In this document: piece by piece, positions 9,112-16,918 of the stretch
Numbering within the stretch: the first letter of the stretch is position 1
How the letters are laid out: each line of letters opens with the position of its first letter
Origin: Litoreibacter roseus
GTDB taxonomy: Bacteria; Pseudomonadota; Alphaproteobacteria; Rhodobacterales; Rhodobacteraceae
Assembly: GCF_009811795.1 (NCBI RefSeq)
Contig: NZ_BLJE01000002.1
Span: 62,001 to 126,000, forward strand
Direction of reading: 5' to 3'
Length of the DNA stretch: 64,000 nucleotides
Program-made: the position numbers and the translations under genes
Notes under the pieces: model-generated
The model's database searches: none
What the model saw: the letters and a program-made list of their open reading frames with translations, nothing else
Told to the model about the DNA's origin: nothing

Positions 9112-9128
9112 CGGGGCTTCTCCCTCGA

Positions 9129-9154
9129 TTGGTTTCAACCAAGCCTTAAGGTTG
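9129..9154. promoter_or_regulatory. Overlapping inverted repeats in the flgB-fliI divergent spacer
   Basis: The 85-bp spacer between flgB and fliI holds two overlapping palindromes: TTGGTT-TC-AACCAA (9129-9142) and CAACC-AAGCCTTAA-GGTTG (9136-9154). They share the AACC arm, so only one cruciform or dimer site can form at a time. The position between two divergent flagellar units suggests an operator serving both. No full TTAA-N7-TTAAC CtrA motif was found in the spacer. Confidence 0.4.
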
Positions 9155-9196
9155 ATTCCTTTAAAAACCGTAATTGAACTAAAAAGGATTGTTCCG

Positions 9197-10537
9197 ATGC
9201 CGATAACCAACTTCGCACCCTTAATGACGCGCTTACAGGCTGAAAAACGTGCGATAAGATTTGGAAAAGTTCTGGAGAGTGACTCAAACTCTATGAAAAT
9301 CAGTGGATTAGGCCCCTTCGCACGATTGGGCGATATGGTTTGCCTCAAACAGTCCGATACAAAAGAGATGATGGGAGAGGTTATCGAGCTTGCACCAGAT
9401 GGTATCCGGGTTCTCGCTGAAGACGGGACATCAGGCTTTGCAATAGGTGATGAGGTCTCACTTGTTGGCGGCGCTCAAATCGCTCCTGACCACTCATGGC
9501 TCGGTCGAGTTATCGATCCATTTGCAAGGCCACTTGATCATCGCCCGTTGCTGCCGGGTGGGAAATCGACTTCTGTTCGGGGAAAACCACCAGCAGCTGC
9601 AGACCGCGCACGACTGGGGCGCCGGTTAGAAACGGGTATTGCTGCATTCAACACGTTTTTTCCAATCGTCAAGGGTCAACGATTAGGCCTCTTCGCCGGA
9701 TCAGGGGTAGGCAAATCAACTCTATTGTCGAACCTAGCCAAAGGCGTTGAAGCCGATGTTGTGGTGCTGGCCCTCATCGGGGAGCGTGGCCGGGAACTAC
9801 GGGAATTTATTGAGGACACCCTCGGCTCTGAAGGACTGTCACGTGCAGTAGTCGTTGCCGCAACATCGGATCAGTCAGCGATGATGCGGCGGCGGGTTGC
9901 CTGGACCGCGATGGCGGTTGCAGAACACTTTCGCGACGAAGGGCATCATGTACTATTTCTTGCGGACTCTGTCACCCGTTTTGCGGAAGCCCATCGAGAG
10001 ATCGCCGCATCTGCAGGAGAGGCTGCATCGCTCCGTGGCTTCCCGCCATCAACAACCCAAGCAATAACAGAGCTTTGCGAACGAGCGGGACCAGGTTGTG
10101 TCGGAGCAGGATACATTACGGGCGTCTTTTCCGTTCTTGTCGCCGGCTCTGATATGGAGGAACCAGTCGCTGACATTATCCGCGGTGTATTGGACGGTCA
10201 TATTGTTCTAGATCGTCGCATAGCCGAGCGTGGACGGTTTCCGGCCATCGATGTTCTGAGATCTGTTTCAAGAAGCTTACCCGGCGCTGCGAGCGATGAT
10301 GAGAACCGGCTTCTTTTGTCTGCGCGTAAGCTTATGGGTGACTTCGCAGAGGCGGAGGTCATGATACAAGCTGGCCTCTACGCGGCCGGATCTGATCCAG
10401 CAATAGATGATGCAATCGTGGCCAGACCTAAGCTGGAAACTTTTCTGATCCAAAATCAAGGAGAACTTATATCCACCTGCTTTGAACGCTTAAACTTGTG
10501 CATTCCGGATAGCGAAGACCTAGCTAGTCTAAGTTAG
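9197..10537 (+). CDS. fliI: Flagellar export ATPase FliI
   Basis: A 446-residue F1-type ATPase. The Walker A motif G-S-G-V-G-K-S-T lies at about residues 168-175, and V-L-A-L-I-G-E-R-G-R-E follows. The FliI-type N-terminal domain covers about residues 20-90. FliI hexamers energise delivery of export substrates to the FlhA/FlhB gate. The ATG at 9197 (AAAGGA 9 nt upstream) is preferred over an earlier in-frame ATG at 9086, which would overlap flgB. The 3' end is rather AT-rich. No fliH lies beside it in this window. Confidence 0.95.
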   Translation: MPITNFAPLMTRLQAEKRAIRFGKVLESDSNSMKISGLGPFARLGDMVCLKQSDTKEMMGEVIELAPDGIRVLAEDGTSGFAIGDEVSLVGGAQIAPDHSWLGRVIDPFARPLDHRPLLPGGKSTSVRGKPPAAADRARLGRRLETGIAAFNTFFPIVKGQRLGLFAGSGVGKSTLLSNLAKGVEADVVVLALIGERGRELREFIEDTLGSEGLSRAVVVAATSDQSAMMRRRVAWTAMAVAEHFRDEGHHVLFLADSVTRFAEAHREIAASAGEAASLRGFPPSTTQAITELCERAGPGCVGAGYITGVFSVLVAGSDMEEPVADIIRGVLDGHIVLDRRIAERGRFPAIDVLRSVSRSLPGAASDDENRLLLSARKLMGDFAEAEVMIQAGLYAAGSDPAIDDAIVARPKLETFLIQNQGELISTCFERLNLCIPDSEDLASLS

Positions 10538-10658
10538 ACATCCTTAGATCATGTGTAGAGCAGCTAGCATGATCAATTCTCACACAATAGCAAAATAAGG
10601 CCTCCATTGGAGCTCCATTTTTCAAAGACTAATCGCTAATAACGCTCGCCGCGAAGGC

Positions 10659-11468
10659 CTAAACGAGATTTAAGCGTGGGATATTTTGTAGAAGTGTCAA
10701 CGCAGCCGATCCACCTTGAGCTGCTTGAAAAGCTTGAACCTGCGCATTCAGTAAGAATTTATTTGTTAGATCATCTAAAGCCTCTTCGTTGGAAAAATTA
10801 CTGACATCGTCACTTCCAAGAATTGACTGAGCCCGATCTTTAAGCGTTTCAAGTTGCTGATCAATCGGTAGTGTTCCAAAAGACGAGGGCAATGAGAAAG
10901 TTGTTTCGAATACAGCACGTAGCGGTGGATTCCCCATGATTGAGAACCATTTCGTATCATTTGATACAGAGCGCTCTGCGATAGTACCAAGCTCGCGCTC
11001 TAGCCCCAAGGCCAAACGCATATTTTCATCCTGTTCTCCGACTGCCTCTTCGAAGCTCCGAGTTTCATACGCATTCACAATTGTATCAGCAAATCCCGGC
11101 TCGCTTGTGAGGGGTGCACGCTCTTCTCCGAAGCCAAATGCTTTCGCAAATTCAAGATATCGTTTGTCTGCAAGTTTATTTGCGAGAGAGCCATCATCTG
11201 TAGCACCCTCCGAGAGGACGGTTTGAATAAAGAACTTGTTATCGATGTCTTCGCTAAGGCCAAAAGCACCAAGCGCCACTTTCAATAAGATTCTGTCGGC
11301 GACAAGCGCCTCGGCGGTTTGAACTTCACCAATCCGGCTTCTGAAATCTTCGGTCTCCCGAGCGATCAACCCACTGTTCGAGTAAGTCTCCTGCTGTACT
11401 TCGGCAGTTCTTTGCAGGAAAATCCATCCGTTAAGACCACCTAAAGGAACTACTGGCTGAAAGGTCAT
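10659..11468 (-). CDS. DUF1217 family flagellar-cluster protein
   Basis: A 269-residue, mainly helical, acidic protein of the DUF1217 type found in alphaproteobacterial flagellar regions. Recognisable parts are A-L-V-A-D-R-I-L-L-K-V-A-L-G-A-F-G-L near residue 56 and D-K-R-Y-L-E-F-A-K-A-F-G-F-G near residue 102; in this family such repeats end in G-L or G-F. Function is unknown; export or assembly roles are guesses from location. The start overlaps the flbT stop (ATGA), so it is the last gene of the fliC-flaF-flbT string. Confidence 0.75.
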   Translation of the reverse strand: MTFQPVVPLGGLNGWIFLQRTAEVQQETYSNSGLIARETEDFRSRIGEVQTAEALVADRILLKVALGAFGLSEDIDNKFFIQTVLSEGATDDGSLANKLADKRYLEFAKAFGFGEERAPLTSEPGFADTIVNAYETRSFEEAVGEQDENMRLALGLERELGTIAERSVSNDTKWFSIMGNPPLRAVFETTFSLPSSFGTLPIDQQLETLKDRAQSILGSDDVSNFSNEEALDDLTNKFLLNAQVQAFQAAQGGSAALTLLQNIPRLNLV

Positions 11469-11869
11469 TGAGGTGCCGCCGCGATTAAGCGTTCCTCCCG
11501 CGGGAGGAGCGCACGCAAGGACTTCAGAGCAGGATAGTAATTCGCCTCAAGAGCTTGTGCTGTTGCCGCTGCCAATAATGACCGGCTATCGGCGTCCTTG
11601 AAAACTTGGCTCAACTGCTCCAAGCCTCGCAAAACTTGATTATTTGCATCCTCCGGCATAACGTCACCTGAGAGGATCAGCTGCATGATATAGCAAACCC
11701 GACGAACTGGTGTGTTGATCTCTTCTGGATGCAGGGCATCACGAAGCCGAAGAATATTCGCATTCGGCGTGACGATGTTCAGCTTGGCACGGCGATCACC
11801 ATTTTCGATAACGGCACCATTCACCAAGACACGCTCTTTCGGATTTAGCTTTAAAACAAGACCACCCAT
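11465..11869 (-). CDS. flbT: Flagellin expression regulator FlbT
   Basis: A 134-residue protein matching FlbT. It starts with the typical K-L-x-P-x-E-R-V-L-V-N-G-A-V-I-E-N-G and has the central R-R-V-C-Y-I-M-Q-L-I-L-S-G. In Caulobacter, FlbT binds the flagellin mRNA leader and lowers its stability until the hook is complete; a similar role toward fliC just upstream is inferred. It overlaps flaF by one base and the DUF1217 gene by four, so the three are probably translated together. Confidence 0.92.
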   Translation of the reverse strand: MGGLVLKLNPKERVLVNGAVIENGDRRAKLNIVTPNANILRLRDALHPEEINTPVRRVCYIMQLILSGDVMPEDANNQVLRGLEQLSQVFKDADSRSLLAAATAQALEANYYPALKSLRALLPREERLIAAAPQ

Positions 11870-12258
11870 CAGCTTGAAACCTTTGCAGAAAGACCGCGCA
11901 TGATCGCCATATTGAGATCTATAAGTACTTCGGGAGTTTCCTTGTCCCGTAGAATAGCTCGGGACTTTTGTTCAGTGAACTCAGCAAGATAGAAAATCTG
12001 GGCGCGCAACGGTGCAGAGAGCTGATTGGAATGATCCGCAACGCTTGTTGCAAGAAGTACCCAGAGCTTTCGATTATTGTGAATAGCCGAAACAAATGCT
12101 GGGAAGTTCTTGTCCTTGTTTGCCCAAGCGCTGCGTAAATCGCGGGTTACGCGGACAAATGCATCATACTCGACTGCCCGATCTGTACGAAGCGGGACCG
12201 AGTTCTGACCATAGCCTGTCTGAGCGAAATTACTTTGAGTTTGTGGCGACATATTCAT
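11869..12258 (-). CDS. flaF: Flagellin synthesis/secretion factor FlaF
   Basis: A 129-residue FlaF, the usual partner of FlbT. Recognised by E-Y-D-A-F-V-R-V-T-R-D-L near residue 30, F-V-S-A-I-H-N-N-R-K-L-W near residue 56, and the ending D-L-N-M-A-I-M-R-G-L. In Caulobacter FlaF is needed for flagellin translation and secretion. GGAGG about 7 nt before the ATG supports this start. It follows fliC after a 68-nt gap containing a hairpin. Confidence 0.92.
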   Translation of the reverse strand: MNMSPQTQSNFAQTGYGQNSVPLRTDRAVEYDAFVRVTRDLRSAWANKDKNFPAFVSAIHNNRKLWVLLATSVADHSNQLSAPLRAQIFYLAEFTEQKSRAILRDKETPEVLIDLNMAIMRGLSAKVSS

Positions 12259-12293
12259 GGGGAAACCTCCGGAGGATCAAATTGGGGGAAATC

Positions 12294-12315
12294 GGGGCGC
12301 CACTATGGGCGCCCC
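12294..12315 (-). terminator. Hairpin after fliC
   Basis: A perfect 8-bp stem (GGGGCGCC/GGCGCCCC) with a 6-nt loop, 12 nt past the fliC stop on the minus strand and before flaF. The downstream minus-strand sequence is only moderately T-rich, so it may act as a partial terminator or 3' mRNA stabiliser. That would make flagellin mRNA more abundant than the flaF-flbT message. Confidence 0.6.
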
Positions 12316-12326
12316 ATCTTGGAGGC

Positions 12327-13868
12327 TTAACGGAACAATGACAGGATCGACTGCGGAGCCTGGTTCGCAATCGAAAGTGCTTGCACACCAAGCTGCTGTT
12401 GTACCTGCAGAGCTTGGAGACGCGCAGAAGCTTCCTCCATATCCGCATCAACAAGTGCGCCGATACCGGACTTCAGGGAGTCAGTCAGTTGGCTGATGAA
12501 GTTCGCTTGAGTCTCGATACGACCTTCCGCCGAACCAAAGGAAGCAGAGGCATCAATGGCATTGTTGATCAGCGTCTCGATGTTGTCCAGTGCAGCATTT
12601 GCACCGGCTGTCGATGTGACATCAATCTTATCCAAACCGAACAGACCGCCTGACGCTTCACCGCCTTTATTTCCGTTCACATCAAACGCCAGAGACGCCC
12701 CAAGGGTACCGTCGTTATCGACTTTCAGGCTGGCTTGACCAGTCTCATCATCGATTACAACCTCACTTGTGATACCTTTAAAACCAGCAGAGTCGATTGC
12801 GGTCTTCAAGCCACGTGCAACATCCTCAAAGGTTTCACCCTTACCAGCGATATATTGAACGGAAGATGCGCCGATTGTTACAACGTAGCCGTCGCCTTCT
12901 TCGACAGCAGCAGCAGTGCTGAAGTCAATCTGCTCGGCACGTTGGTCAATCGTACTAGCGGTAGCCGTGTTATCACCGCTTGGTGCTGCGCCATTTACGG
13001 CCGTGATGTTAACTGTACCACCGCCAGCAGTCACAGGCGCTGTAACCTCAAGCCCTTCAAACGCGCGGGTCGAACTGATTTCAAGCACACCAGCGGTGTT
13101 AGAAGCCGTAACACCTTCAAGCCCTAGTGCATTAATTTGACCAGCAAAAGACGCCGCGAAATCTGTCGCATCCAACGCGCCAGTTGTACCAGTATAGGAC
13201 AACTCCACACCAGCAACTGTAATAGTCTCACTGACACCGTCTGCGCCATTTGTAAAGGTTAGTTCAGCAGTGTTCGCAGCCGATACGACTGTTGTTGCCG
13301 CCGTCGAGCCGCCAATCTCGCCGTTGGCATTCAACGATGCTCCGCTACCGATCTTACCAGCGTCAGTGCTGAGGTCCTGGCGGGCAACCGTGATATCGCT
13401 AGCGCGTACATCGCCATCGCCAATACGATCCAAAGACGACAGAACATTGATATCTTCTGTTCCGCTAAGCAGGTTCAACCCATTGAATTGGGCGGCACCA
13501 ACAACAGATTTAATCTGGTCGGTCAGTGCATTGATGTCTGTTTGGATCTTTTCACGGCTGACGTTCTCTTCCTGCGCAGCAGTGATCTTACCTTTGATTT
13601 CAGTCAGAAGGTCAGCAACTGTTTCCGAGCCATTTCGGGCAACAGCGACAGTTGACTCACCCAATGCCAAGCTATCGGAGATCGCTTCAAACCCCTTTAC
13701 GTCGGACTCCATAACTTTAGAGATCGCCCAGACCGCCGAATTATCTTTAGCAGATGCAACAGATTTACCTGTGGAGATTTCCGATTGGGTTTTCTGCAGG
13801 TCGTTGTTGATACTCTTGAGGGTGTTGAGCGCAACCATTGCGCTGTTATTTGTCAGAATACTAGACAT
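12327..13868 (-). CDS. fliC: Flagellin
   Basis: A 513-residue flagellin. The conserved D0/D1 N-terminus contains L-N-T-L-K-S-I-N-N-D-L-Q-K-T-Q and I-S-T-G-K; the C-terminus ends L-G-V-Q-A-L-S-I-A-N-Q-A-P-Q-S-I-L-S-L-F-R. The central 160-400 region is a variable, Thr/Ala/Gly-rich surface domain. The protein is exported by the FlhA/FlhB gate and assembles the filament. It has its own long upstream region (13869-14072) with a CtrA-like motif. Genes for its likely regulators flaF and flbT follow directly. Confidence 0.96.
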   Translation of the reverse strand: MSSILTNNSAMVALNTLKSINNDLQKTQSEISTGKSVASAKDNSAVWAISKVMESDVKGFEAISDSLALGESTVAVARNGSETVADLLTEIKGKITAAQEENVSREKIQTDINALTDQIKSVVGAAQFNGLNLLSGTEDINVLSSLDRIGDGDVRASDITVARQDLSTDAGKIGSGASLNANGEIGGSTAATTVVSAANTAELTFTNGADGVSETITVAGVELSYTGTTGALDATDFAASFAGQINALGLEGVTASNTAGVLEISSTRAFEGLEVTAPVTAGGGTVNITAVNGAAPSGDNTATASTIDQRAEQIDFSTAAAVEEGDGYVVTIGASSVQYIAGKGETFEDVARGLKTAIDSAGFKGITSEVVIDDETGQASLKVDNDGTLGASLAFDVNGNKGGEASGGLFGLDKIDVTSTAGANAALDNIETLINNAIDASASFGSAEGRIETQANFISQLTDSLKSGIGALVDADMEEASARLQALQVQQQLGVQALSIANQAPQSILSLFR

Positions 13869-13944
13869 TCAAGTTTCCTTTGTTTTCTGATGCATTTTGC
13901 ACCGTTTGACATCCACTTTCGTGGTACTAGGCGTCGTTCTGACA

Positions 13945-13972
13945 CTTGCGCGATCGCTTTACGATCTTGCGC
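13945..13972. repeat. Paired CTTGCGC repeats in the fliC leader
   Basis: CTTGCGC occurs at 13945-13951 and again at 13966-13972, 21 bp apart, about two helical turns. They flank a GATCGCTTTACGATC-type partial dyad. They lie between fliC and the CtrA-like site, so they could be an activator site or a leader RNA element. Evidence is the repeat itself only. Confidence 0.3.
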
Positions 13973-14015
13973 CACCCCGTTTTTGAGATGCCCCTGCACT
14001 AGGCATAGAGTTTCT

Positions 14016-14032
14016 TAACGGGGGCCTAACCG
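14016..14032 (+). promoter_or_regulatory. CtrA-like binding motif upstream of fliC
   Basis: TTAA at 14016-14019, seven bases, then CTAACC at 14027-14032. The established alphaproteobacterial CtrA consensus is TTAA-N7-TTAAC, so this is one mismatch away with exact spacing. It lies about 150 bp upstream of the fliC start and 40 bp from the end of the flgN-like gene. CtrA is known to activate flagellar genes in Rhodobacterales, often through the phosphorelay. Confidence 0.45.
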
Positions 14033-14072
14033 CCGATATGGACGTCCAAAGGACTTGAGTAAAATTTGACCG

Positions 14073-14429
14073 TTAAGCACGTTTCTCCATTGAAGATATC
14101 GGCGCCTTATGGCTGGCCATTTTACCGTTCGCCTCGTAAGCCTTGAGCTCCTCGCTAACACTCTTGATCTCGGATAAGCGATTAATAACTGACCTGAGAC
14201 CCTGAAGTGCAGAAGAGTAGAGGCGCTCGTTTTCTGTTGCAAATGCGAGTAGGCGATCTCGTGCGGATTTATCAAGCTTTGACTTCTGACTTTCGAGCTC
14301 ATCTGCAAGAGACTGCTTTTCCGCCTCAAAGTCCTGTAGAGCTCTCAGATCACCAGAAAGCAGTACAGTCTTTTCGCGCTCCATTAAGGTAATTAACCTA
14401 CGCTCAAGGTCTTTGACATTATGTTTCAC
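14073..14429 (-). CDS. FlgN-like flagellar chaperone
   Basis: A 118-residue, all-helical charged protein. The N-terminal R-L-I-T-L-M-E-R-E-K-T-V-L-L-S-G-D-L resembles FlgN, the export chaperone for the hook-filament junction proteins FlgK and FlgL. Two long amphipathic helices with a basic tail follow. It overlaps the rod-binding flgJ-like gene by 11 nt, so the two are probably co-translated. FlgN proteins are weakly conserved, and the junction protein genes are not in this window. Confidence 0.55.
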   Translation of the reverse strand: MKHNVKDLERRLITLMEREKTVLLSGDLRALQDFEAEKQSLADELESQKSKLDKSARDRLLAFATENERLYSSALQGLRSVINRLSEIKSVSEELKAYEANGKMASHKAPISSMEKRA

Positions 14430-14700
14430 TGCTACGCTCCTTTAATGCGTTAAAAAGTGTTTCGGCCAATCCGATGCCACCCGTTTCGACTAACATTTGC
14501 GCGTGTTGCTCTCTCAGGAAAGACGAGAACTGCTCTTCGCCAATGCCGCCCCCAAAACTGTCACGCGCTTCACCAAGGCCCGCAGATTTTAGCATCTCAG
14601 ATAAGAAAGAGGCCTCCAGATCTTTGGCAATCTCTCGGAGTTGTTCTGTTTTGTCAGGGCTGAGCGGTGCCGGCGTGGCTGGTGAAATCGGATCAACCAT
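14419..14700 (-). CDS. Rod-binding protein (FlgJ N-terminal type)
   Basis: A 93-residue protein with the rod-binding domain only: A-K-D-L-E-A-S-F-L-S-E-M-L-K-S-A-G-L and later F-S-S-F-L-R-E-Q-H-A-Q. Enterobacterial FlgJ has an added muramidase half; here that half is absent, as in alphaproteobacteria, where a separate SLT enzyme is thought to do this job. A candidate SLT enzyme ends at 282 in this window. Confidence 0.82.
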   Translation of the reverse strand: MVDPISPATPAPLSPDKTEQLREIAKDLEASFLSEMLKSAGLGEARDSFGGGIGEEQFSSFLREQHAQMLVETGGIGLAETLFNALKERSSET

Positions 14701-14810
14701 TGGGTTTCCTTCGAATTCTAATGAATTTCTCTGAAGATACCCTCCGGAAGGTAAAGAAGCGGTAACCAGTAAAGGTCATAAGCAACTCGAACGCGACAGA
14801 AAGTCATGCA

Positions 14811-16250
14811 ATGATTCAAATGCTTTTATCTCAACTCGCAAACACTGGCGACAGTATGAATTCGGTGGCACAAGCAGTCGCCGACGTAGATCAAGAAGTT
14901 CCAGCTTTCAGTCTAGATATCGTCGCGGACTTATTCGAACAGGTCGAAGAACTCCCTAACAGCAGTCCTTCAACAGTTGCCGCTACGAAAGTTGAAATTA
15001 CTGCAAACCCAAACCAACTTGAAGTAAATATCCAAGGTCGTTCATCGAACATCTCTCGAGATGAGCGGTCATTACTTTCCAATCCTCTACTAGAGGAGCA
15101 GTTAGATAACTCCATTTTCGGATCCGAAGAAAACGAAATTCCATTGGATACGGATGCTCCGCCAAAGAATTCGGTGGGCATTGCACACAATCATCAAGTA
15201 GAAATTGCAGACAAGACGATAACCGAGGCCAATCCGGTTTCTGAAAAACCTGATTTCAGAGAAATCCAAACCACCGACCCGGTTGAGAGGACGGCGTACG
15301 AAAACCCGATGGCGCACGTGGGTAGCGGAGCTTCACCAGTTCTGCACACTGAAGCAACATCTTATGGTCAAAACCAGAGCGATACGCCAAAACCACACCG
15401 GACTTCAGAACCCAGCTACGATAAAGCTGAGGAAAAAGAACAAGCTGTACCAGCAGCTGCTATGCGTACTGCACCGGGGAATGATGCAGACAGTATAGCG
15501 CATGCACGCAAAGCGAATTCTTCATCGCAAGTATCGACCGATGATCTGAGCGGATCGAAGACCGCAGCAAAAGTCCAAGCCCAAGACGCTCCGGCGTCGG
15601 AGGATTTTCTTAAAAGCCCAGAAAGGGCCAACTCCGGCGAACCTCGGAAAGCGGACCCACCTCGCGTAAAATCTACTCCTGATTCTGTGCCAGTAGAGAC
15701 GGCGCCAAAGGTGGTTGATTCTAAAATTGATCTAGGCCCAAAGCTTGAGATTTTTGAACAAAACAATTCACCCTTACAACAAGCGACGACCCGGGTAGCA
15801 ACTGAGGTCGGAGGCGCGCGGACTATAGTCACGGCAACGAACACGGAAGTAGCGGTCAAGACCGAGCAGGTATCGCTTCAAATTACCCAAGCCATAAAGA
15901 CCGCAGACGCGCGCGAAATCGAGGTTCGGCTCGACCCCGAAGAACTTGGTAAGGTACGCTTAGTCTTGAGCCAGCGTGAAAACGGAATGTCTGTCCAGAT
16001 CATTGCTGAACGGCCAGAGACTTTGGACATAATGCGTCGCAATGCAAGTGAACTTTCCGCTGACCTGCATCAAGCCGGTTTCGAAAATACCGAATTCAGC
16101 TTTGAACACCGCGAGAATCAAAACTCGTCAGAAGACACAACTGGATCTTCAAGCGGTCAGGATAGTGCCACCGACGACTCCAATACTGTACCCGAACGAT
16201 CTGAAATAACGACGTATCAGATTACCAACGGCTTAGACCTGAAGCTCTGA
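14811..16250 (+). CDS. fliK: Flagellar hook-length control protein FliK
   Basis: A 479-residue protein. About residues 1-350 are low-complexity, rich in Ser, Thr, Glu and Lys. The C-terminal Flg_hook domain at about 355-440 has I-E-V-R-L-D-P-E-E-L-G-K-V-R-L near residue 370 and V-Q-I-I-A-E-R-P-E-T-L. FliK measures hook length and triggers the FlhB switch. A degenerate GTAA-N7-GTAACC motif (14751-14767) lies 44 bp upstream. The gene is more AT-rich than flgD after it; 11 nt separate the two. Confidence 0.88.
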   Translation: MIQMLLSQLANTGDSMNSVAQAVADVDQEVPAFSLDIVADLFEQVEELPNSSPSTVAATKVEITANPNQLEVNIQGRSSNISRDERSLLSNPLLEEQLDNSIFGSEENEIPLDTDAPPKNSVGIAHNHQVEIADKTITEANPVSEKPDFREIQTTDPVERTAYENPMAHVGSGASPVLHTEATSYGQNQSDTPKPHRTSEPSYDKAEEKEQAVPAAAMRTAPGNDADSIAHARKANSSSQVSTDDLSGSKTAAKVQAQDAPASEDFLKSPERANSGEPRKADPPRVKSTPDSVPVETAPKVVDSKIDLGPKLEIFEQNNSPLQQATTRVATEVGGARTIVTATNTEVAVKTEQVSLQITQAIKTADAREIEVRLDPEELGKVRLVLSQRENGMSVQIIAERPETLDIMRRNASELSADLHQAGFENTEFSFEHRENQNSSEDTTGSSSGQDSATDDSNTVPERSEITTYQITNGLDLKL

Positions 16251-16261
16251 GGAACGAAGAA

Positions 16262-16918
16262 ATGGAAATTACGCAAACACCTGCAACCACGCCTGCCGCT
16301 CAAACGAAGGCCGAAACAGACACAGACGTTGTTACATCGGATTTTGAAACGTTTCTGACGCTGCTTACAGCGCAGTTGGAAAATCAGGATCCGCTGAACC
16401 CGGTCGAGTCTCAGGATTTTGCCACCCAGCTGGCGACCTTTTCCGGCGTTGAGCAGCAGGTGAAGACTAATGATCTGCTCGAGTCTCTGAACACGCAGGT
16501 TATGAGTTCAGGTCTTGGTGAAATGGCGGGCTGGGTTGGAATGAGCGCTCGTGTCAGTGCTGATGGATATTTTGACGGAACTCCAATCGAGATTGTTCCC
16601 GATCCGCCAACCTTCGCTGATAGTGCCCAACTTGTTGTCAAGAATGCCGCGGGTGAGGTCGTTCAGCGCAGCCCAATCGATTTGAGCGGGGAGACGTTGG
16701 AATGGGCAGGCGTGCAAGACAACGGCCAACCATTTGCAAGTGGTCGATACGCGTTCTCGGTTGAGGCATACTCTAATGGGGAAGTGATCGAAGAAGAAAC
16801 GCCGGATATCTACGCGCGTGTAACAGAGGTCAGAAACGAAAACGGCCAGCAAATTGTCGTGCTTAGCGGGGACATTAAGCTTCCCGCTGGCGAAGTGACC
16901 GGCCTTCGCGAAACTTAA
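16262..16918 (+). CDS. flgD: Hook assembly scaffold FlgD
   Basis: A 218-residue hook-cap protein. The N-terminal signature F-L-T-L-L-T-A-Q-L-E-N-Q-D-P-L-N-P is diagnostic and is followed by S-G-V-E-Q-Q. The FLG-type fold with G-R-Y-A-F-S-V-E-A follows. FlgD caps the growing hook while FlgE subunits insert. The stop codon overlaps the convergent ubiB stop in a shared TTAA, which closes the flagellar block. Confidence 0.94.
   Translation: MEITQTPATTPAAQTKAETDTDVVTSDFETFLTLLTAQLENQDPLNPVESQDFATQLATFSGVEQQVKTNDLLESLNTQVMSSGLGEMAGWVGMSARVSADGYFDGTPIEIVPDPPTFADSAQLVVKNAAGEVVQRSPIDLSGETLEWAGVQDNGQPFASGRYAFSVEAYSNGEVIEEETPDIYARVTEVRNENGQQIVVLSGDIKLPAGEVTGLRET

Noticed and set aside
10534-10547. TTAG-N6-TTAG at the fliI end as a CtrA site
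   Set aside because: Spacing is 6 instead of 7 and it overlaps the fliI stop, away from any promoter.
13869-14015. Sigma-28 or sigma-54 promoter before fliC
   Set aside because: TAAA-N15-GTCAGAAC and GTGGCGC stretches match the consensus at too few positions to support a call.
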